Below, piece after piece: positions 20,316 to 29,614 of a DNA stretch of 64,000 bases. How positions within the stretch are numbered: position 1 is the first letter of the stretch; the number at the start of each line of letters is the position of its first letter. The translations under genes and the position numbers were made by a program. The stretch lies in contig CAYNJC010000004.1 in the NCBI GenBank assembly GCA_964397565.1, forward strand, positions 1-64,000, given 5' to 3'. Under the pieces are notes generated by a model. That model did no database searches and was not told where the DNA came from. It saw only the letters and a program-made list of their open reading frames with translations. This DNA is from JAPLST01 sp964397565 (GTDB lineage Bacteria > Auribacterota > UBA3054 > JAPLST01).

Positions 20316-21392
20316 ATGACCCACATCATGGATAGTTTCGCGGCGCGGGCGGTACGCCTGCGGGCGCGGATTGAGGCGTTCTTGGCGGCCGAAGCGCAGA
20401 GCTCGGCGGCGATCAGCAAATGGGCGGCGGATGCGTTGCCGCGCTTGGCGGCCTTTGCCGGCCAGGGCAAATTGCTGCGCGGCAATCTGGCGTTGCTGGG
20501 CTGCGAATTGGGCGGCGGCACCTTGACGGACGGCTTGTACGACATCGGCGCGGCGCTCGAAATTGTGCATTCGAGCATTTTGGTGCATGACGACATCATT
20601 GATGAGGACCTGCAGCGGCGCGGCGCGCCGACGTTGCACGCGGCCTATGCCCGGCAGTTTGCGACGGCGCTGAACCTGACGCCCGCGCGCGCCCGGCGCG
20701 TCGGCGAGGCGCTGGCAACCTGCGCCGCAGATGCCGGCTTCTTCGCGGCCTATTCGCTGTTGTGCGACGCGGCGCCGGAGGCCGAGGTGCTGCGGCGCAT
20801 TGTGCGCTTGTGGTCGCGCGAGTTTGCGCATGTGGCCCTGGGCGAAATGGATGATCTCGAGCTGTCGTTGTCGGGCACGCCGGCGAGTTTGGACAGCATT
20901 CTGCAATTCTATCGTTCGAAAACGGCGCACTACACGTTTTGCGTGCCGCTCGAAACCGGCCTGTTGTGTGCGCGGGCGCCAGCAACGACCATGGCGCCGG
21001 TGCGCGCGCTGGGCGAACAACTGGGCATTATCTTCCAGATTAAAGATGATGAACTCGGCCTGTTCGGTGAAGCGACGGCAATCGGCAAACCGGTCGGTTC
21101 GGATGTGATGCAAAACAAGAAAACGGTCTATCATCACTATTTGTTTGCGCGGGTCGGCGCCGCAGATGCGGCGCGCCTGCGCCAGTTGTTTGGCGCGGCG
21201 CAGGTCACTGCCGAGGACATGACCTACGTGCGGCGGATGTTGCTGGACAGTGGCGCGAAAGCGGCGGTGGATGCCCTGGTCCGCGACCGGGCGCGCGCCG
21301 CCCATGCCTGTGTGACCGCGATCCCGGTCACCGCCGCGCAGCAGGAGCAGCTGCGTCAACTGGTCGAGTATAGCGTCACCCGCACAAAATGA
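20316..21392 (+). CDS. polyprenyl diphosphate synthase
   Basis: Class-I trans-isoprenyl diphosphate synthase that condenses isopentenyl diphosphate onto allylic diphosphates. Both aspartate-rich metal sites are present in altered order: HDDIIDED in the first (about residue 91) and IKDDELGLFG in the second. The 358-residue length is usual. Chain length cannot be told from sequence alone. It overlaps the next gene, a UbiA-type prenyltransferase, by ATGA, so its product is a likely prenyl donor for that enzyme. A second ATG at 20328 is possible, and the ribosome-binding site is weak. Confidence 0.88.
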   Translation: MTHIMDSFAARAVRLRARIEAFLAAEAQSSAAISKWAADALPRLAAFAGQGKLLRGNLALLGCELGGGTLTDGLYDIGAALEIVHSSILVHDDIIDEDLQRRGAPTLHAAYARQFATALNLTPARARRVGEALATCAADAGFFAAYSLLCDAAPEAEVLRRIVRLWSREFAHVALGEMDDLELSLSGTPASLDSILQFYRSKTAHYTFCVPLETGLLCARAPATTMAPVRALGEQLGIIFQIKDDELGLFGEATAIGKPVGSDVMQNKKTVYHHYLFARVGAADAARLRQLFGAAQVTAEDMTYVRRMLLDSGAKAAVDALVRDRARAAHACVTAIPVTAAQQEQLRQLVEYSVTRTK

Positions 21393-22246
21393 ACATGCGT
21401 TGGCTTGGCATCATTCTGCAGGTTTCGCGCCCGCGCGTGTGGGTGTACTTGGGTGGGATGTACGCAATGGGCTTTGCGCTGGGCGCGCAGCGCTTGGATG
21501 ACCTGCTGCCGTGGCGCTTTTGGGCCCATCTTGTGTTTTTCCTGCCGCTTGCAAACCTGTTGCTCTACGGCACCCATGCCCTGTATGAGCATGAGCCCAC
21601 CGAGCTGCATGACACGCCCGAAACGCCCGAAACGTTCGAGCAGCGCGCACCGGTGCAGCACCGCCGCTTGATCGCGGCGGGCGTCTTGATCGCAGCGCTG
21701 GTGAACTGCGTGCTGATTAGGCAGGCGCATACTTGGTACGCGCAGTTGTTGCTAGGCCTGTTTTTGCTGCTGGCGGTGCTGAACAATCTGCCGCCGGTGC
21801 GCCTGCAAGCGCGGCCAGTCCTGGATTTGCTCGCCAGTGTGCTGTATGTGCTGCCGGGCTTCTTGGGGTACTACCAAACCAGTGGCCACTACCCCGCCGT
21901 GCCGGTCATTGCCGCCGCCGTGTGCTGGGCCAGTGGGCTGCAGTTGTTGTCGGCCGTGCCGGATATTCTGCCTGATCGCGATGCCGGCTTGCGCACGACG
22001 GCGGTCGCGTTGGGGGTCCGCATGTCGCTGTTGGTGTGCGCGCTGCTGTGGAGCGGTTTTGCGCTGATTATTGTGCTGCAAGGGTATCTCGTGCCGCTGG
22101 GTATGGTTGCGTTCATTTATCCGCTGTTGGGCTTCTTTCTCTTCGAGTATTTTGCACTGGGAGAGCGCGCGTCCCGGTGGTTTCCATGGCTGAATGGGGC
22201 GGTGATGGGCACGGTGATTGCGTTGGCGCTGGCGCGCTTGTCATAG
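21389..22246 (+). CDS. UbiA-superfamily prenyltransferase (lycopene elongase-like)
   Basis: A 285-residue protein with about eight membrane segments. Length and pattern fit the UbiA superfamily, closest by eye to the lycopene elongase group, where N-L-(I/L)-x-Y-G-(V/I)-N-D is usual. Here the first motif reads NLLLYGTHALYEHEP (residues 56-70), so the usual Asp pair is replaced by His and Glu. The second motif keeps three Asp (PDILPDRD, residues 191-198). It is translationally coupled to the polyprenyl synthase gene. The acceptor is unknown, and the altered first motif makes the activity uncertain. Confidence 0.75.
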   Translation: MNMRWLGIILQVSRPRVWVYLGGMYAMGFALGAQRLDDLLPWRFWAHLVFFLPLANLLLYGTHALYEHEPTELHDTPETPETFEQRAPVQHRRLIAAGVLIAALVNCVLIRQAHTWYAQLLLGLFLLLAVLNNLPPVRLQARPVLDLLASVLYVLPGFLGYYQTSGHYPAVPVIAAAVCWASGLQLLSAVPDILPDRDAGLRTTAVALGVRMSLLVCALLWSGFALIIVLQGYLVPLGMVAFIYPLLGFFLFEYFALGERASRWFPWLNGAVMGTVIALALARLS

Positions 22247-22249
22247 GGT

Positions 22250-23410
22250 ATGACCTATCCGCTGCACGTCTATGTGCATCTGCCGTTCTGTGAACGCAAG
22301 TGCGGCTACTGCGCCTTTGCCAGTGTGGCGGGCCGGCGTGACCTGCATGCGGCGTATGCCGCGGCACTGCTGCGCGACATCCAGCAGCAGTGCGACGCCT
22401 TTGCCACAGCGGACAGCGCCCTGGCCCCGCAAACCTTGTATGTCGGCGGCGGGACGCCGTCGTGGATGGCCGCCGCGCTGCTGGTGCCGGTTATCACGGC
22501 ACTGCAGGCGCACGGCCGCTGCGCGCCCCAAAGGGAAGTCACGGTCGAATGCAATCCGCATTCATTGTCGTCTGACTGGATCCGCGCACTGCAGGCGGCG
22601 GGCGTCACGCGCTGGAGTATCGGTGTGCAATCCTTGGCCGACGCCGAGTTGACGGCGCTGGGCCGCTTGCACACGCCAGCCCAAGCACGCGCCGCCTTTG
22701 CGTTGCTGCGCGCACAGCAGTGTGACAATGTGTCCGTGGATCTGATGTATGGCATTCCCCAACAAACGACGGCAACCTGGCAGAGCACGCTGCGCGAAAT
22801 CGCGACGCAGTGGCAACCCGAGCATGTTTCGTTGTATGGGTTGAGTATCGAGCGCGGCACCCGCTTTGCCCGTTATCAGCAGGAAGGCGGACACGGCTGG
22901 CACTGGCCGGACGACGACACCATGATGGACTGGTACTGGCTGGCAGAAGAAATATTGTCGGCCCAAGGTTATACCCGCTATGAAATATCGAATTATGCCC
23001 GGCCGGGCTATGCCGCGCAGCACAACCTGGCGTATTGGGACACGGCCAAGGATTATCTCGGTTTCGGCGCGGCCGCGCATTCGTATTGCCGGCCCGTGCC
23101 CGCCGCGCCGCGCCGGCGCTTTCGCACGATACGTGCGCCCGGCGAGTACATCCGGCGCATTCAAGCCGGCCAGCCGGTGCGGATTTACGCGCGTGCGCTG
23201 ACGCGGCGGCAGACACTCGGCGAGGCTATTTTTCTGGGCTTGCGCCGCACCAGCGGAGTGCCGGTCGGCCCCGCGCACCAGCAGTGTTTTGGCGCGCAGA
23301 TTCAGCGACAAATTCAGGCCGGTTTGCTATACTATTGCGCGCCGGACACCCTTGCGCTGACCCGGCGCGGGATTGAGCTTGCCAATGATGTCATGGCTGA
23401 TTTTGTCTGA
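22250..23410 (+). CDS. hemW: HemW-like radical SAM protein
   Basis: A 386-residue radical SAM protein of the coproporphyrinogen-oxidase-like group. The 4Fe-4S/SAM motif CERKCGYCAF lies at residues 14-23. It is followed by YVGGGTPS and, later, SIGVQSL and DLMYGIPQQT, all typical of HemW. HemW proteins bind haem and act as haem chaperones rather than oxidases. It starts 4 bases after the UbiA gene, so it is probably in the same transcript. Haem-specific function is inferred from the family only. Confidence 0.87.
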   Translation: MTYPLHVYVHLPFCERKCGYCAFASVAGRRDLHAAYAAALLRDIQQQCDAFATADSALAPQTLYVGGGTPSWMAAALLVPVITALQAHGRCAPQREVTVECNPHSLSSDWIRALQAAGVTRWSIGVQSLADAELTALGRLHTPAQARAAFALLRAQQCDNVSVDLMYGIPQQTTATWQSTLREIATQWQPEHVSLYGLSIERGTRFARYQQEGGHGWHWPDDDTMMDWYWLAEEILSAQGYTRYEISNYARPGYAAQHNLAYWDTAKDYLGFGAAAHSYCRPVPAAPRRRFRTIRAPGEYIRRIQAGQPVRIYARALTRRQTLGEAIFLGLRRTSGVPVGPAHQQCFGAQIQRQIQAGLLYYCAPDTLALTRRGIELANDVMADFV

Positions 23411-23443
23411 GCGGCGGCGCGCCGCGCACGGCAGGTAGCCGGC

Positions 23444-24040
23444 ATGGCGCACTACCGCACCATTGCCAGCCCCGCATCCGCGGACTATGTCGTGCAGCGC
23501 TCGCGCTTTTATGCCATGCTGCTGCCGGCGGCGGATGTGGGCGCGGCGCAGGCCGGCGTCCGCGCGGCCAGCGCACTGCATCCGCAGGCAACGCATTGCT
23601 GCTGGGCGTGCCGGGTCGGTTATCCGGACCGGCCGGCACAGCAGGCCAGCGACGCCGGTGAGCCGGGCGGCACGGCTGGGCGGCCGATCATGGCGGCCCT
23701 GACACGCGCGGCGTTGTGGAATGTGGCCTTGGTGGTCTGCCGCTCCTTTGGCGGGATTAAGCTGGGCGTGCGCGGTTTGATTGACGCCTATGGCGCGGCG
23801 GCCGATCTGGTCGTTGCCGCTGCCGCGGTGGTCGAGCAACAGCCGCTGGTGCTGTTGCGGCTGACCGCGCCGTACCGCGCGTTTGACACGCTGCGCCACC
23901 GCTTGCTGGCGCTCGGCGGCGAGCTTGGCGCGTGCGAATTTGCCGACGAAGTCCGCTGCACGGTGCACGTGCCACGGGCGCATGCGGCCTGTTTTTGCCA
24001 GGAAGCCCGTGCTCTTGGCGTCATGAGCGAACCACTGTGA
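23444..24040 (+). CDS. YigZ/IMPACT-family protein
   Basis: A 198-residue protein with the UPF0029/IMPACT N-terminal fold: a strand starting with SRFYAML, then SDAGEPGGTAGRPIM (about residues 70-84) and RSFGGIKLGVRGLIDAYG, all hallmarks of YigZ. A degenerate C-terminal ferredoxin-like domain follows. The cellular role of bacterial members is not well defined; some have been described as acting on translation or as proline dipeptidases. It follows hemW by 33 bases. Confidence 0.85.
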   Translation: MAHYRTIASPASADYVVQRSRFYAMLLPAADVGAAQAGVRAASALHPQATHCCWACRVGYPDRPAQQASDAGEPGGTAGRPIMAALTRAALWNVALVVCRSFGGIKLGVRGLIDAYGAAADLVVAAAAVVEQQPLVLLRLTAPYRAFDTLRHRLLALGGELGACEFADEVRCTVHVPRAHAACFCQEARALGVMSEPL

Positions 24041-24122
24041 ATATATTGCCCAACGGCACGTCTAACCCCGTAGATGACAGGAGCTCCCCGGCTGCGCATC
24101 TGGCACCCGGTCGAGATCAGGA

Positions 24123-24710
24123 ATGATTGACAGACCAGTTGTGCGCGACGAGGCCAGTGATGGCGAACTTGTCACCGCTTTTCAGGGCGGGAGCGAGCCA
24201 GCCTTCGTGGTGATCGTCAACCGCTACAAGCACCGTTTGACGCGCGTGGCGCTCTCGGTGGTGCACAACGAAGAAGACGCCCTCGATATCGTGCAGGACG
24301 CCTTCATCAAAGTGTATCACAGCCTGCCGCGGTTCCGGCAGACCAGCGCCTTGTACACGTGGCTGTATCGCGTGGTGATGAATCGCGCGATTGATGTGGT
24401 GCGCCACAAGAAGCGCGCGCTGATGGAGCCGGTGGATGAGCCGCCGGCCGAGTTGCCGGATCCGTCGGATACGAACCGGCCGGACCGCGCGGCGCTGCGC
24501 GCCGAGTTGCGCGAGCACATCTTCGCCGCCGTCGACAAGTTGCCGCGCAAACACCGCGAGGTGGTGCTCTTGCGCGAAGTCGAGGGCCTCAGCTACAAGG
24601 AAATCGCTGATTCCTTGGGCTGCTCGGAAGGCACGGTCATGTCGCGCTTGTTTTATGCGCGCGAACGTTTGCGTCAGGACTTGGAACCATACTTGAAAGG
24701 TGCACTATGA
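24123..24710 (+). CDS. RNA polymerase ECF sigma factor (RpoE-like)
   Basis: A 195-residue ECF sigma factor. Region 2 (about residues 22-95) has DALDIVQDAFIKVYHSL and the WLYRVVMNRAIDVVR stretch. Region 4 (about 135-190) has LPRKHREVVLLREVEGLSY and the helix-turn-helix EIADSLGCSEGTVMSRLF. Its stop overlaps the start of the membrane protein gene 24707-25147 (ATGA), the usual place for an anti-sigma factor. The operon then encodes a secreted protein. The inducing signal is not evident. Confidence 0.93.
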   Translation: MIDRPVVRDEASDGELVTAFQGGSEPAFVVIVNRYKHRLTRVALSVVHNEEDALDIVQDAFIKVYHSLPRFRQTSALYTWLYRVVMNRAIDVVRHKKRALMEPVDEPPAELPDPSDTNRPDRAALRAELREHIFAAVDKLPRKHREVVLLREVEGLSYKEIADSLGCSEGTVMSRLFYARERLRQDLEPYLKGAL

Positions 24711-25147
24711 ACCGCAACAAAAAAACCGTGTTGGCATGGGTTGACGGCGCGCGCCCGAGCGAGCCGCCGGCACCCCGGATTGCCCAAGCCGCGCAGGAGC
24801 ATGCCCGGATTGCGGCCCTGGTGAAACAGGCCTATACCCAGCCGCTGCCGGAGCATACCCTGGCCTTCATGGCCGAACGCGTCTTGGCGCGCGCCACGGC
24901 GGAAGCGCCCCCGGCGTGGTATCAACTCTGGGCCGCTTGGTTTGTGCGCCCGGTCGTTGCATTGTCATGCGTCGCGTGCGTGCTGGCGCTGATTGTCGCG
25001 TGGGATTATCTGCCCATCCGTCAATTGCTGCAGCACAATTCCGCGCGCGCCTTTGTCATCTATCGCACCCACAACGGCACCCCGGTCTTCCAACCGATCG
25101 AATATCAACGCGTGACCCTGCCGGAGGATAAGCATGGCAGCACGTAA
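24707..25147 (+). CDS. single-pass membrane protein, possible anti-sigma factor
   Basis: A 146-residue protein with a soluble N-terminal region (1-80), one membrane segment (about 85-103) and a short outer domain. Topology and coupling to the ECF sigma gene suggest an anti-sigma factor. It lacks the HxxxCxxC zinc motif of ZAS-type anti-sigma proteins, so binding mode and role are inference. Its 3' end overlaps the next gene by 14 bases. Confidence 0.65.
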   Translation: MNRNKKTVLAWVDGARPSEPPAPRIAQAAQEHARIAALVKQAYTQPLPEHTLAFMAERVLARATAEAPPAWYQLWAAWFVRPVVALSCVACVLALIVAWDYLPIRQLLQHNSARAFVIYRTHNGTPVFQPIEYQRVTLPEDKHGST

Positions 25148-25829
25148 GCATGGCCGCTGGATCGTGGCGTGGGCGCTGGGCGCCGCGCTCGTGGCGCCGG
25201 CCGCCGCGCGGCAACACCAAGGCACACCGGCGGATGCAGCCGCGCCCACACGCCCGGCCCTGTTCAGCCCGGGCAGCGCTATCAGTGTCACCACCGCCGC
25301 CGTGCCCCAAGCCTATGGCGAAACCAGCCGGCAAATCTCGGAAACATTGAAGCAGCCACTGTTGCGCCAGCAGCCACAGGCGGGTGCGTCGCCCGCGCCG
25401 GCCGCCGGCACCGGCCAGGCCGCCACGCCCGTGCCCGCGCACGGCGCCAACTACAAAGTCAGCGCGCGCCTGTATCTCACCGGCGAAGCCGCCAAGCGCG
25501 AGAGCCGCGCGGGCTGGTCGCATCTGCGCCGCAACGAGACTAATCTCGTGGCCATGCTCGATTATCACGATTACCACTTGTTGCAGCGCAGCGAACAGCA
25601 GGTGCCGGTGAACAACTCATGCACGCTGCCGCTGCGACGCACAGGCAATGTCTCGATCATGCCGCTGGGCGTGTCCGCCGGCCGCATTCGCGCACGCATC
25701 ATTTGGGAAGTGCCCCACTATGATGCCTGGGAAACGCAAGTGGCATTGACGCCCAACAGCCGCTCGTTGATTGGCAGCCCTGAACTGCCCGGCGGCGATG
25801 TCTATCTGCTGTCGGTCGTGATCCGCTAA
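25134..25829 (+). CDS. secreted hypothetical protein in the sigma-factor operon
   Basis: A 231-residue protein with a signal peptide (residues 1-25, ending VAPAAAR) and a low-complexity Pro/Ala/Gln stretch (about 27-105). The C-terminal domain is beta-rich (KVSARLYLTG..., ending VYLLSVVIR). I do not recognise the family. Overlap with the membrane protein gene implies co-expression with the sigma factor, so it may belong to the envelope response it controls. Confidence 0.6.
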   Translation: MAARKHGRWIVAWALGAALVAPAAARQHQGTPADAAAPTRPALFSPGSAISVTTAAVPQAYGETSRQISETLKQPLLRQQPQAGASPAPAAGTGQAATPVPAHGANYKVSARLYLTGEAAKRESRAGWSHLRRNETNLVAMLDYHDYHLLQRSEQQVPVNNSCTLPLRRTGNVSIMPLGVSAGRIRARIIWEVPHYDAWETQVALTPNSRSLIGSPELPGGDVYLLSVVIR

Positions 25830-25923
25830 GCCGGCGGCGTGGGCCAAAGGCAAGGGACCAGGGTCAAGGGTCAACGGTCAAGGGTCTCCAAATGACAAAT
25901 AAGAAATGACCAATGACCAATGA

Positions 25924-26050
25924 TACTAATGAGTGCGCTTACTTGTTGACATTTCAATTGTGGCCGCAGGCGCTGACCGCGGCTGCAGAAGCCGCCCTCG
26001 CCGCGGGCGGCTACAAGGACGACGCAAAGCAGAGAGCGCTCTCATTAGTA
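25924..26050 (+). mobile_element. MITE-like element, family A, copy 2; gap 25830-26116
   Basis: A 127-bp copy, TACTAATGAGTGCGCTTACTT at the left and the inverted AGCGCTCTCATTAGTA at the right, with the same GC-rich core as 252-379. The remainder of the gap, 25855-25920, is a run of short imperfect repeats (AAGGGTCAA-type), with no gene. Confidence 0.8.
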
Positions 26051-26116
26051 AGTCACGCCCCGCGCGTGTTTTCGCCCAACGTCAAATGTCCAACAGCGGA
26101 TTCTCTACCACAAGTT

Positions 26117-28726
26117 TCAAGGATCAAGTTTCAAGTGACGTTTCCTGCCGGCGCGGTGGCGCGCGAAAAATGCGCCGACCTCCTCTTCCACTTTTTCCAG
26201 CGGCCCGTCCACGTGCGTGCATTCTGGCAGTGATTCGAGAAACCAGCGCCCATAGCGCATTTCCAGCACGCGCCGGTCGAGAATCGCCACCATGCCGTAG
26301 TCACTCTTGCTGCGAATCAGGCGGCCAAAGCCCTGCCGGAATTTGATCACTGCCAGCGGCACGGTGTAATCAACAAACGCGTTGCCGCCATGCTGGTCAA
26401 TGTATTCGGTGCGCGCCTCGACAATTGGTTCGGTCGGCACGCGGAACGGCAGTTTGGTAATGATCACCGATTGGAGCGCGTCGCCGACCACATCCACGCC
26501 GGCCCAGAAACTGTCGGTGCCGAACAAGACCGCATGCGCCGTCGCGCGAAATTGCTTCAACAATTCATCGCGATGCTCGGTGCCCTGGACGAACAAGGGC
26601 ATGCCGGCGGCCTCGAGCTCCTCGCGTAGTTCCTTGGCCAGCTTGCGCAAGAGACCATACGAGGTGAACAGCACGAAGGCCGAACCGTTGGTGATGCGCA
26701 GCAGCCGCACAATTGCGTCGCCCAGCGCATGGCCTTGGCCGGCGTTGGCGTGGCTGGCCTTGATGTGCGCCGGATCGAGATCGGTCGGAATGGCAATGAT
26801 GGTCTGGGCCCGATAATTGAACGGCGTCGGCAGCAACAATTCGGCGATCGGCCGGGCCTGGCCCGCGGTCGTGGTAGTGCCCGCCAAGCGTTCTTTGTAG
26901 GTTGTCAGGCCGATGCGGTTTTCAAGAAAATCAAAGCGTTTGCGCGAGGTCAGCGTGGCCGAGGTCATCACAATCGTGGAATATTTCTCGTACACATTGG
27001 CAATCATCGGCTCGGCAATGTTGAGCGGCGCGCGATTGACGCTGACATGCAGATAGGTGTTGTCGATCCGTGATTCGAGCCAGGTCACGAACTCGGGATT
27101 GTCTTCGCCGCACACCGTTTGCAACGTCTCGGCGCACAAGGCCAGGCGCTCGACATGGCTGTTGACCTCGAGCAACGAGCCGGTTAGTTTGTCATCTTCG
27201 ACCGGCAACTTGGCGGCCGGCCGCGTGACGGCGCCAGCCGCGCTGACAAACGCGCGCGTGGCCTGCATCAGGGTTTGCATCTGTTCGACGCAGCGGGGCC
27301 ACAGTTCGGACGCGCGGCGTTCGGGCGTGATGCGATATTGGACCGTGCCCTCCTCGTTTTTCGTGGCAGCGGCAAGTTCGTTGGCGAGCGCCTCAAAGCA
27401 ATCCGTCACGGCAAAATTCAAGGCCGGCAAATGGGTGCTGATCAGCAAATCAAGCGCGTCGCGCAGGGCGTCGGTCACGGTCGTGTCGCGCAGCGTTGCA
27501 CCGGCGCGCAGCAGGTGGGTGCGCAAGACCGCCAGCGAGCCGGTTTCGCGTACGCGCCCCCGGCGATACAACAAATTCATCGTGCGGAGGTAGCCACGCC
27601 GCGAGGCGTCCGTGCCGAATTGGTCGGTGGCCACTTCCTCGATGTTGTGCGCCTCGTCAAAAACAATGCGGGTGTATTTCGGCAGAATGCCGGCGTCCGC
27701 CATGGCGCCGCCGAAGCCGCGCAAGACCAAATCGACAAACAACAAGGCGTGATTCGTCACCAGCACCTGGGCGGTGGCCGCCTCGCGCCGCGCGCGCGAC
27801 ACAAAACAATCCTTGAAGAACGGGCAGTGCGCCTTGAAGCAGGTTTCGTTGCTGGACTGGAGCTTCTCCCACACGCGCGACTTTGGGAAACTGCCCAAGT
27901 CGGCCATGTCGCCGGTCTTGGTCACAAAAGCCCATTCAATCAATTGGTGCAATTCGGTGCTATCGTCGTCTTCAAACAGTTCCGGCTCGTCCTCAATCAT
28001 GTTTGCTTTGCGCAGGCAGATATAATTCCGGCGCCCTTTGATCAGCACCGCCTTGAATTCGTGCGGCATGATCTTGCGCACCAGCGGCAGATCCTGGTGC
28101 ATGATCTGCTCCTGCAAATTGATCGTGTGGGTCGAGATCACCACGCGCTCGTTATTCTGCACCGCCCAGGCAATCGCCGGAATCAAGTACGCCACCGTCT
28201 TGCCCGTGCCGGTGCCGGCCTCAATGATCGAGATCTTGTCATGATTGAAGGCCGCGATCACTTCGCGCAACATGTCGCGCTGGGCCGGGCGCTCTTCGTA
28301 ACGCTTGAGCGCGTGGGCCATCGCGCTATCCTGCCCGAGCAGCGCCAGCAAGGCTTCGGCGTCGAGGGGATGCACGTGCGGCGGTTGCATCGGTTCGACC
28401 ACCGCGTACAGCTCGCTGACCTCATTGTTGACGATAAATGTAGCGACGCCCTCGAGCGCGGCCTGCGCGGCGACGGTCATATCAGCCTCGGACGGTTCGA
28501 GCGCGCCGGTCGGATGATTGTGAATCGCGACATCGCCGTACTTGGCCAACTGGGTCAGGGCCACGACCGCTTCCGCATTGCCGCGCGCCAGTACCTCGAC
28601 GGCGTCAACCATGCGTTCGGCATTGGTGTGGCCAAGGCACAAGACTTCGCGCCCGGATGCCTCGGCAATCGCATTGCGAATGACTTTCGCCGCGTCGTCC
28701 GTAATATAAGTTTGTACCGGGGCCAT
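26117..28726 (-). CDS. JAB-domain/DinG-family helicase fusion
   Basis: An 869-residue protein. The N-terminus (1-130) is a JAB/RadC-type metalloprotease-like domain with HNHPTG and SEAD (His69, His71, Ser79, Asp82), a complete JAMM-type ligand set. The rest is a superfamily-2 XPD/DinG-type DNA helicase: Walker A EAGTGTGKT (about residue 168), four cysteines for a 4Fe-4S cluster (YICLRK, then CFKAHCPFFKDC), DEAH box and a C-terminal motor domain with QGFGRLIRS. DinG helicases unwind 5'-tailed DNA and R-loops; the role of the JAB part is unknown. The gene stands alone, minus strand, flanked by repeats. Confidence 0.88.
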   Translation of the reverse strand: MAPVQTYITDDAAKVIRNAIAEASGREVLCLGHTNAERMVDAVEVLARGNAEAVVALTQLAKYGDVAIHNHPTGALEPSEADMTVAAQAALEGVATFIVNNEVSELYAVVEPMQPPHVHPLDAEALLALLGQDSAMAHALKRYEERPAQRDMLREVIAAFNHDKISIIEAGTGTGKTVAYLIPAIAWAVQNNERVVISTHTINLQEQIMHQDLPLVRKIMPHEFKAVLIKGRRNYICLRKANMIEDEPELFEDDDSTELHQLIEWAFVTKTGDMADLGSFPKSRVWEKLQSSNETCFKAHCPFFKDCFVSRARREAATAQVLVTNHALLFVDLVLRGFGGAMADAGILPKYTRIVFDEAHNIEEVATDQFGTDASRRGYLRTMNLLYRRGRVRETGSLAVLRTHLLRAGATLRDTTVTDALRDALDLLISTHLPALNFAVTDCFEALANELAAATKNEEGTVQYRITPERRASELWPRCVEQMQTLMQATRAFVSAAGAVTRPAAKLPVEDDKLTGSLLEVNSHVERLALCAETLQTVCGEDNPEFVTWLESRIDNTYLHVSVNRAPLNIAEPMIANVYEKYSTIVMTSATLTSRKRFDFLENRIGLTTYKERLAGTTTTAGQARPIAELLLPTPFNYRAQTIIAIPTDLDPAHIKASHANAGQGHALGDAIVRLLRITNGSAFVLFTSYGLLRKLAKELREELEAAGMPLFVQGTEHRDELLKQFRATAHAVLFGTDSFWAGVDVVGDALQSVIITKLPFRVPTEPIVEARTEYIDQHGGNAFVDYTVPLAVIKFRQGFGRLIRSKSDYGMVAILDRRVLEMRYGRWFLESLPECTHVDGPLEKVEEEVGAFFARHRAGRKRHLKLDP

Positions 28727-28803
28727 GAGCGATTATAGCAATTCTGCGCCGCCCGCGTGCAGGCCGTCTATGTCCCATATCCGGCGGTTGGTATGTGCTG
28801 TAG

Positions 28804-28919
28804 CTCCCCACCGAGCTTGCCTCGGTGGAAGCAGAGATTGAGAAAAGGATGCCGGCACGCCTTGTTACTTAATCGTATTCACCCACGGTACCGCCATGGC
28901 GGTACCGTGGGGGTCTCAG
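28804..28919. repeat. two-hairpin repeat (family C), copy 2
   Basis: Inverted relative to 19364-19468. CTCCCCACCG...CGGTGG and CCCACGGTACC...GGTACCGTGGG hairpins flank a 50-base centre that is partly conserved (AATC-TCT, GATTAA). Confidence 0.7.
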
Positions 28920-28964
28920 CACACCCACCCACCCAACCCGAAGGTGCACTTGCGTTCGTCGTGT

Positions 28965-29150
28965 TACTAATAAGTGCGCTTACTTGATTGCATTCTACTT
29001 GTGGCCGCGGGCGCCTGCTTGGAGCTGGCTTGGCTAGTCCCGCCAACGGCGGCGATCCCGTCAACGGCGCGGATGACCGCGGCTGCAGAAGCCGCCCTCG
29101 CCGCGGGCGGCTACAAGGACGCTGCAACATAGAAGGCGCACTCATTAGTA
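28965..29150 (+). mobile_element. MITE-like element, family A, copy 3 (long form)
   Basis: Same ends and core as the short copies but with an extra segment of about 60 bp (29008-29068: GCCTGCTTGGAGCTGG onward, with CCCGCCAACGGCG-like units). The same insert, inverted, is in copy 5 (47950-48131), and related units form the tandem array at 52364-52520. Confidence 0.8.
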
Positions 29151-29284
29151 TATAGGCTTTCCTTTGCTTCGGTGTTTGCACCGCCGGATCTGGGTATGTC
29201 GGCGCTTGGCACGCGTGCGCGGCGGCGCTTATGCATCCAGCGGGCTTTGCACTCCGAAAATATTCTTTTTCGCCACGTGCGTAT

Positions 29285-29360
29285 AGATCAGGCCGGCTTC
29301 TGCAGCCGCGGTCGGCGCCCGCGGCCACAATTGGAATGCAATCAAGTTGCACTTGCTAAT
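29285..29360 (-). repeat. truncated, degenerate family-A copy; gap 28727-29614
   Basis: Read on the minus strand it matches the left half of copy 3 (GATTGCATTC, TGTGGCCGCGGGCGCC, GACCGCGGCTGCAGAAGCC), with no right half. The 28727-29614 gap otherwise holds the family C and A copies above and no supported gene. Confidence 0.6.
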
Positions 29361-29614
29361 TCTCGTGATCGCCGGCAAGACTGCGTGCGTACGCCGCTTT
29401 TTCGTCGCCGCTGAACGCTTCATCAGGCTGGCGCGCAAGCGATGCGTAAAAGCGCGCGACCCAGTCCCGCTTGTCAACAACATGCGTTTCAAAGCGGGTC
29501 AGCGGCATACCATGCTGCCTAGCTTACGGTTACTATGTATATCTATATCCATGCAATGATTATATGACGTGAACCGCAAGATGTCAAGCATAAGGCGCGC
29601 AATTCATATGACTT

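Noticed and set aside
27275..28738. 487-codon plus-strand frame opposite the helicase gene
   Set aside because: Shadow of the JAB-DinG gene, whose motifs are all in place on the minus strand.
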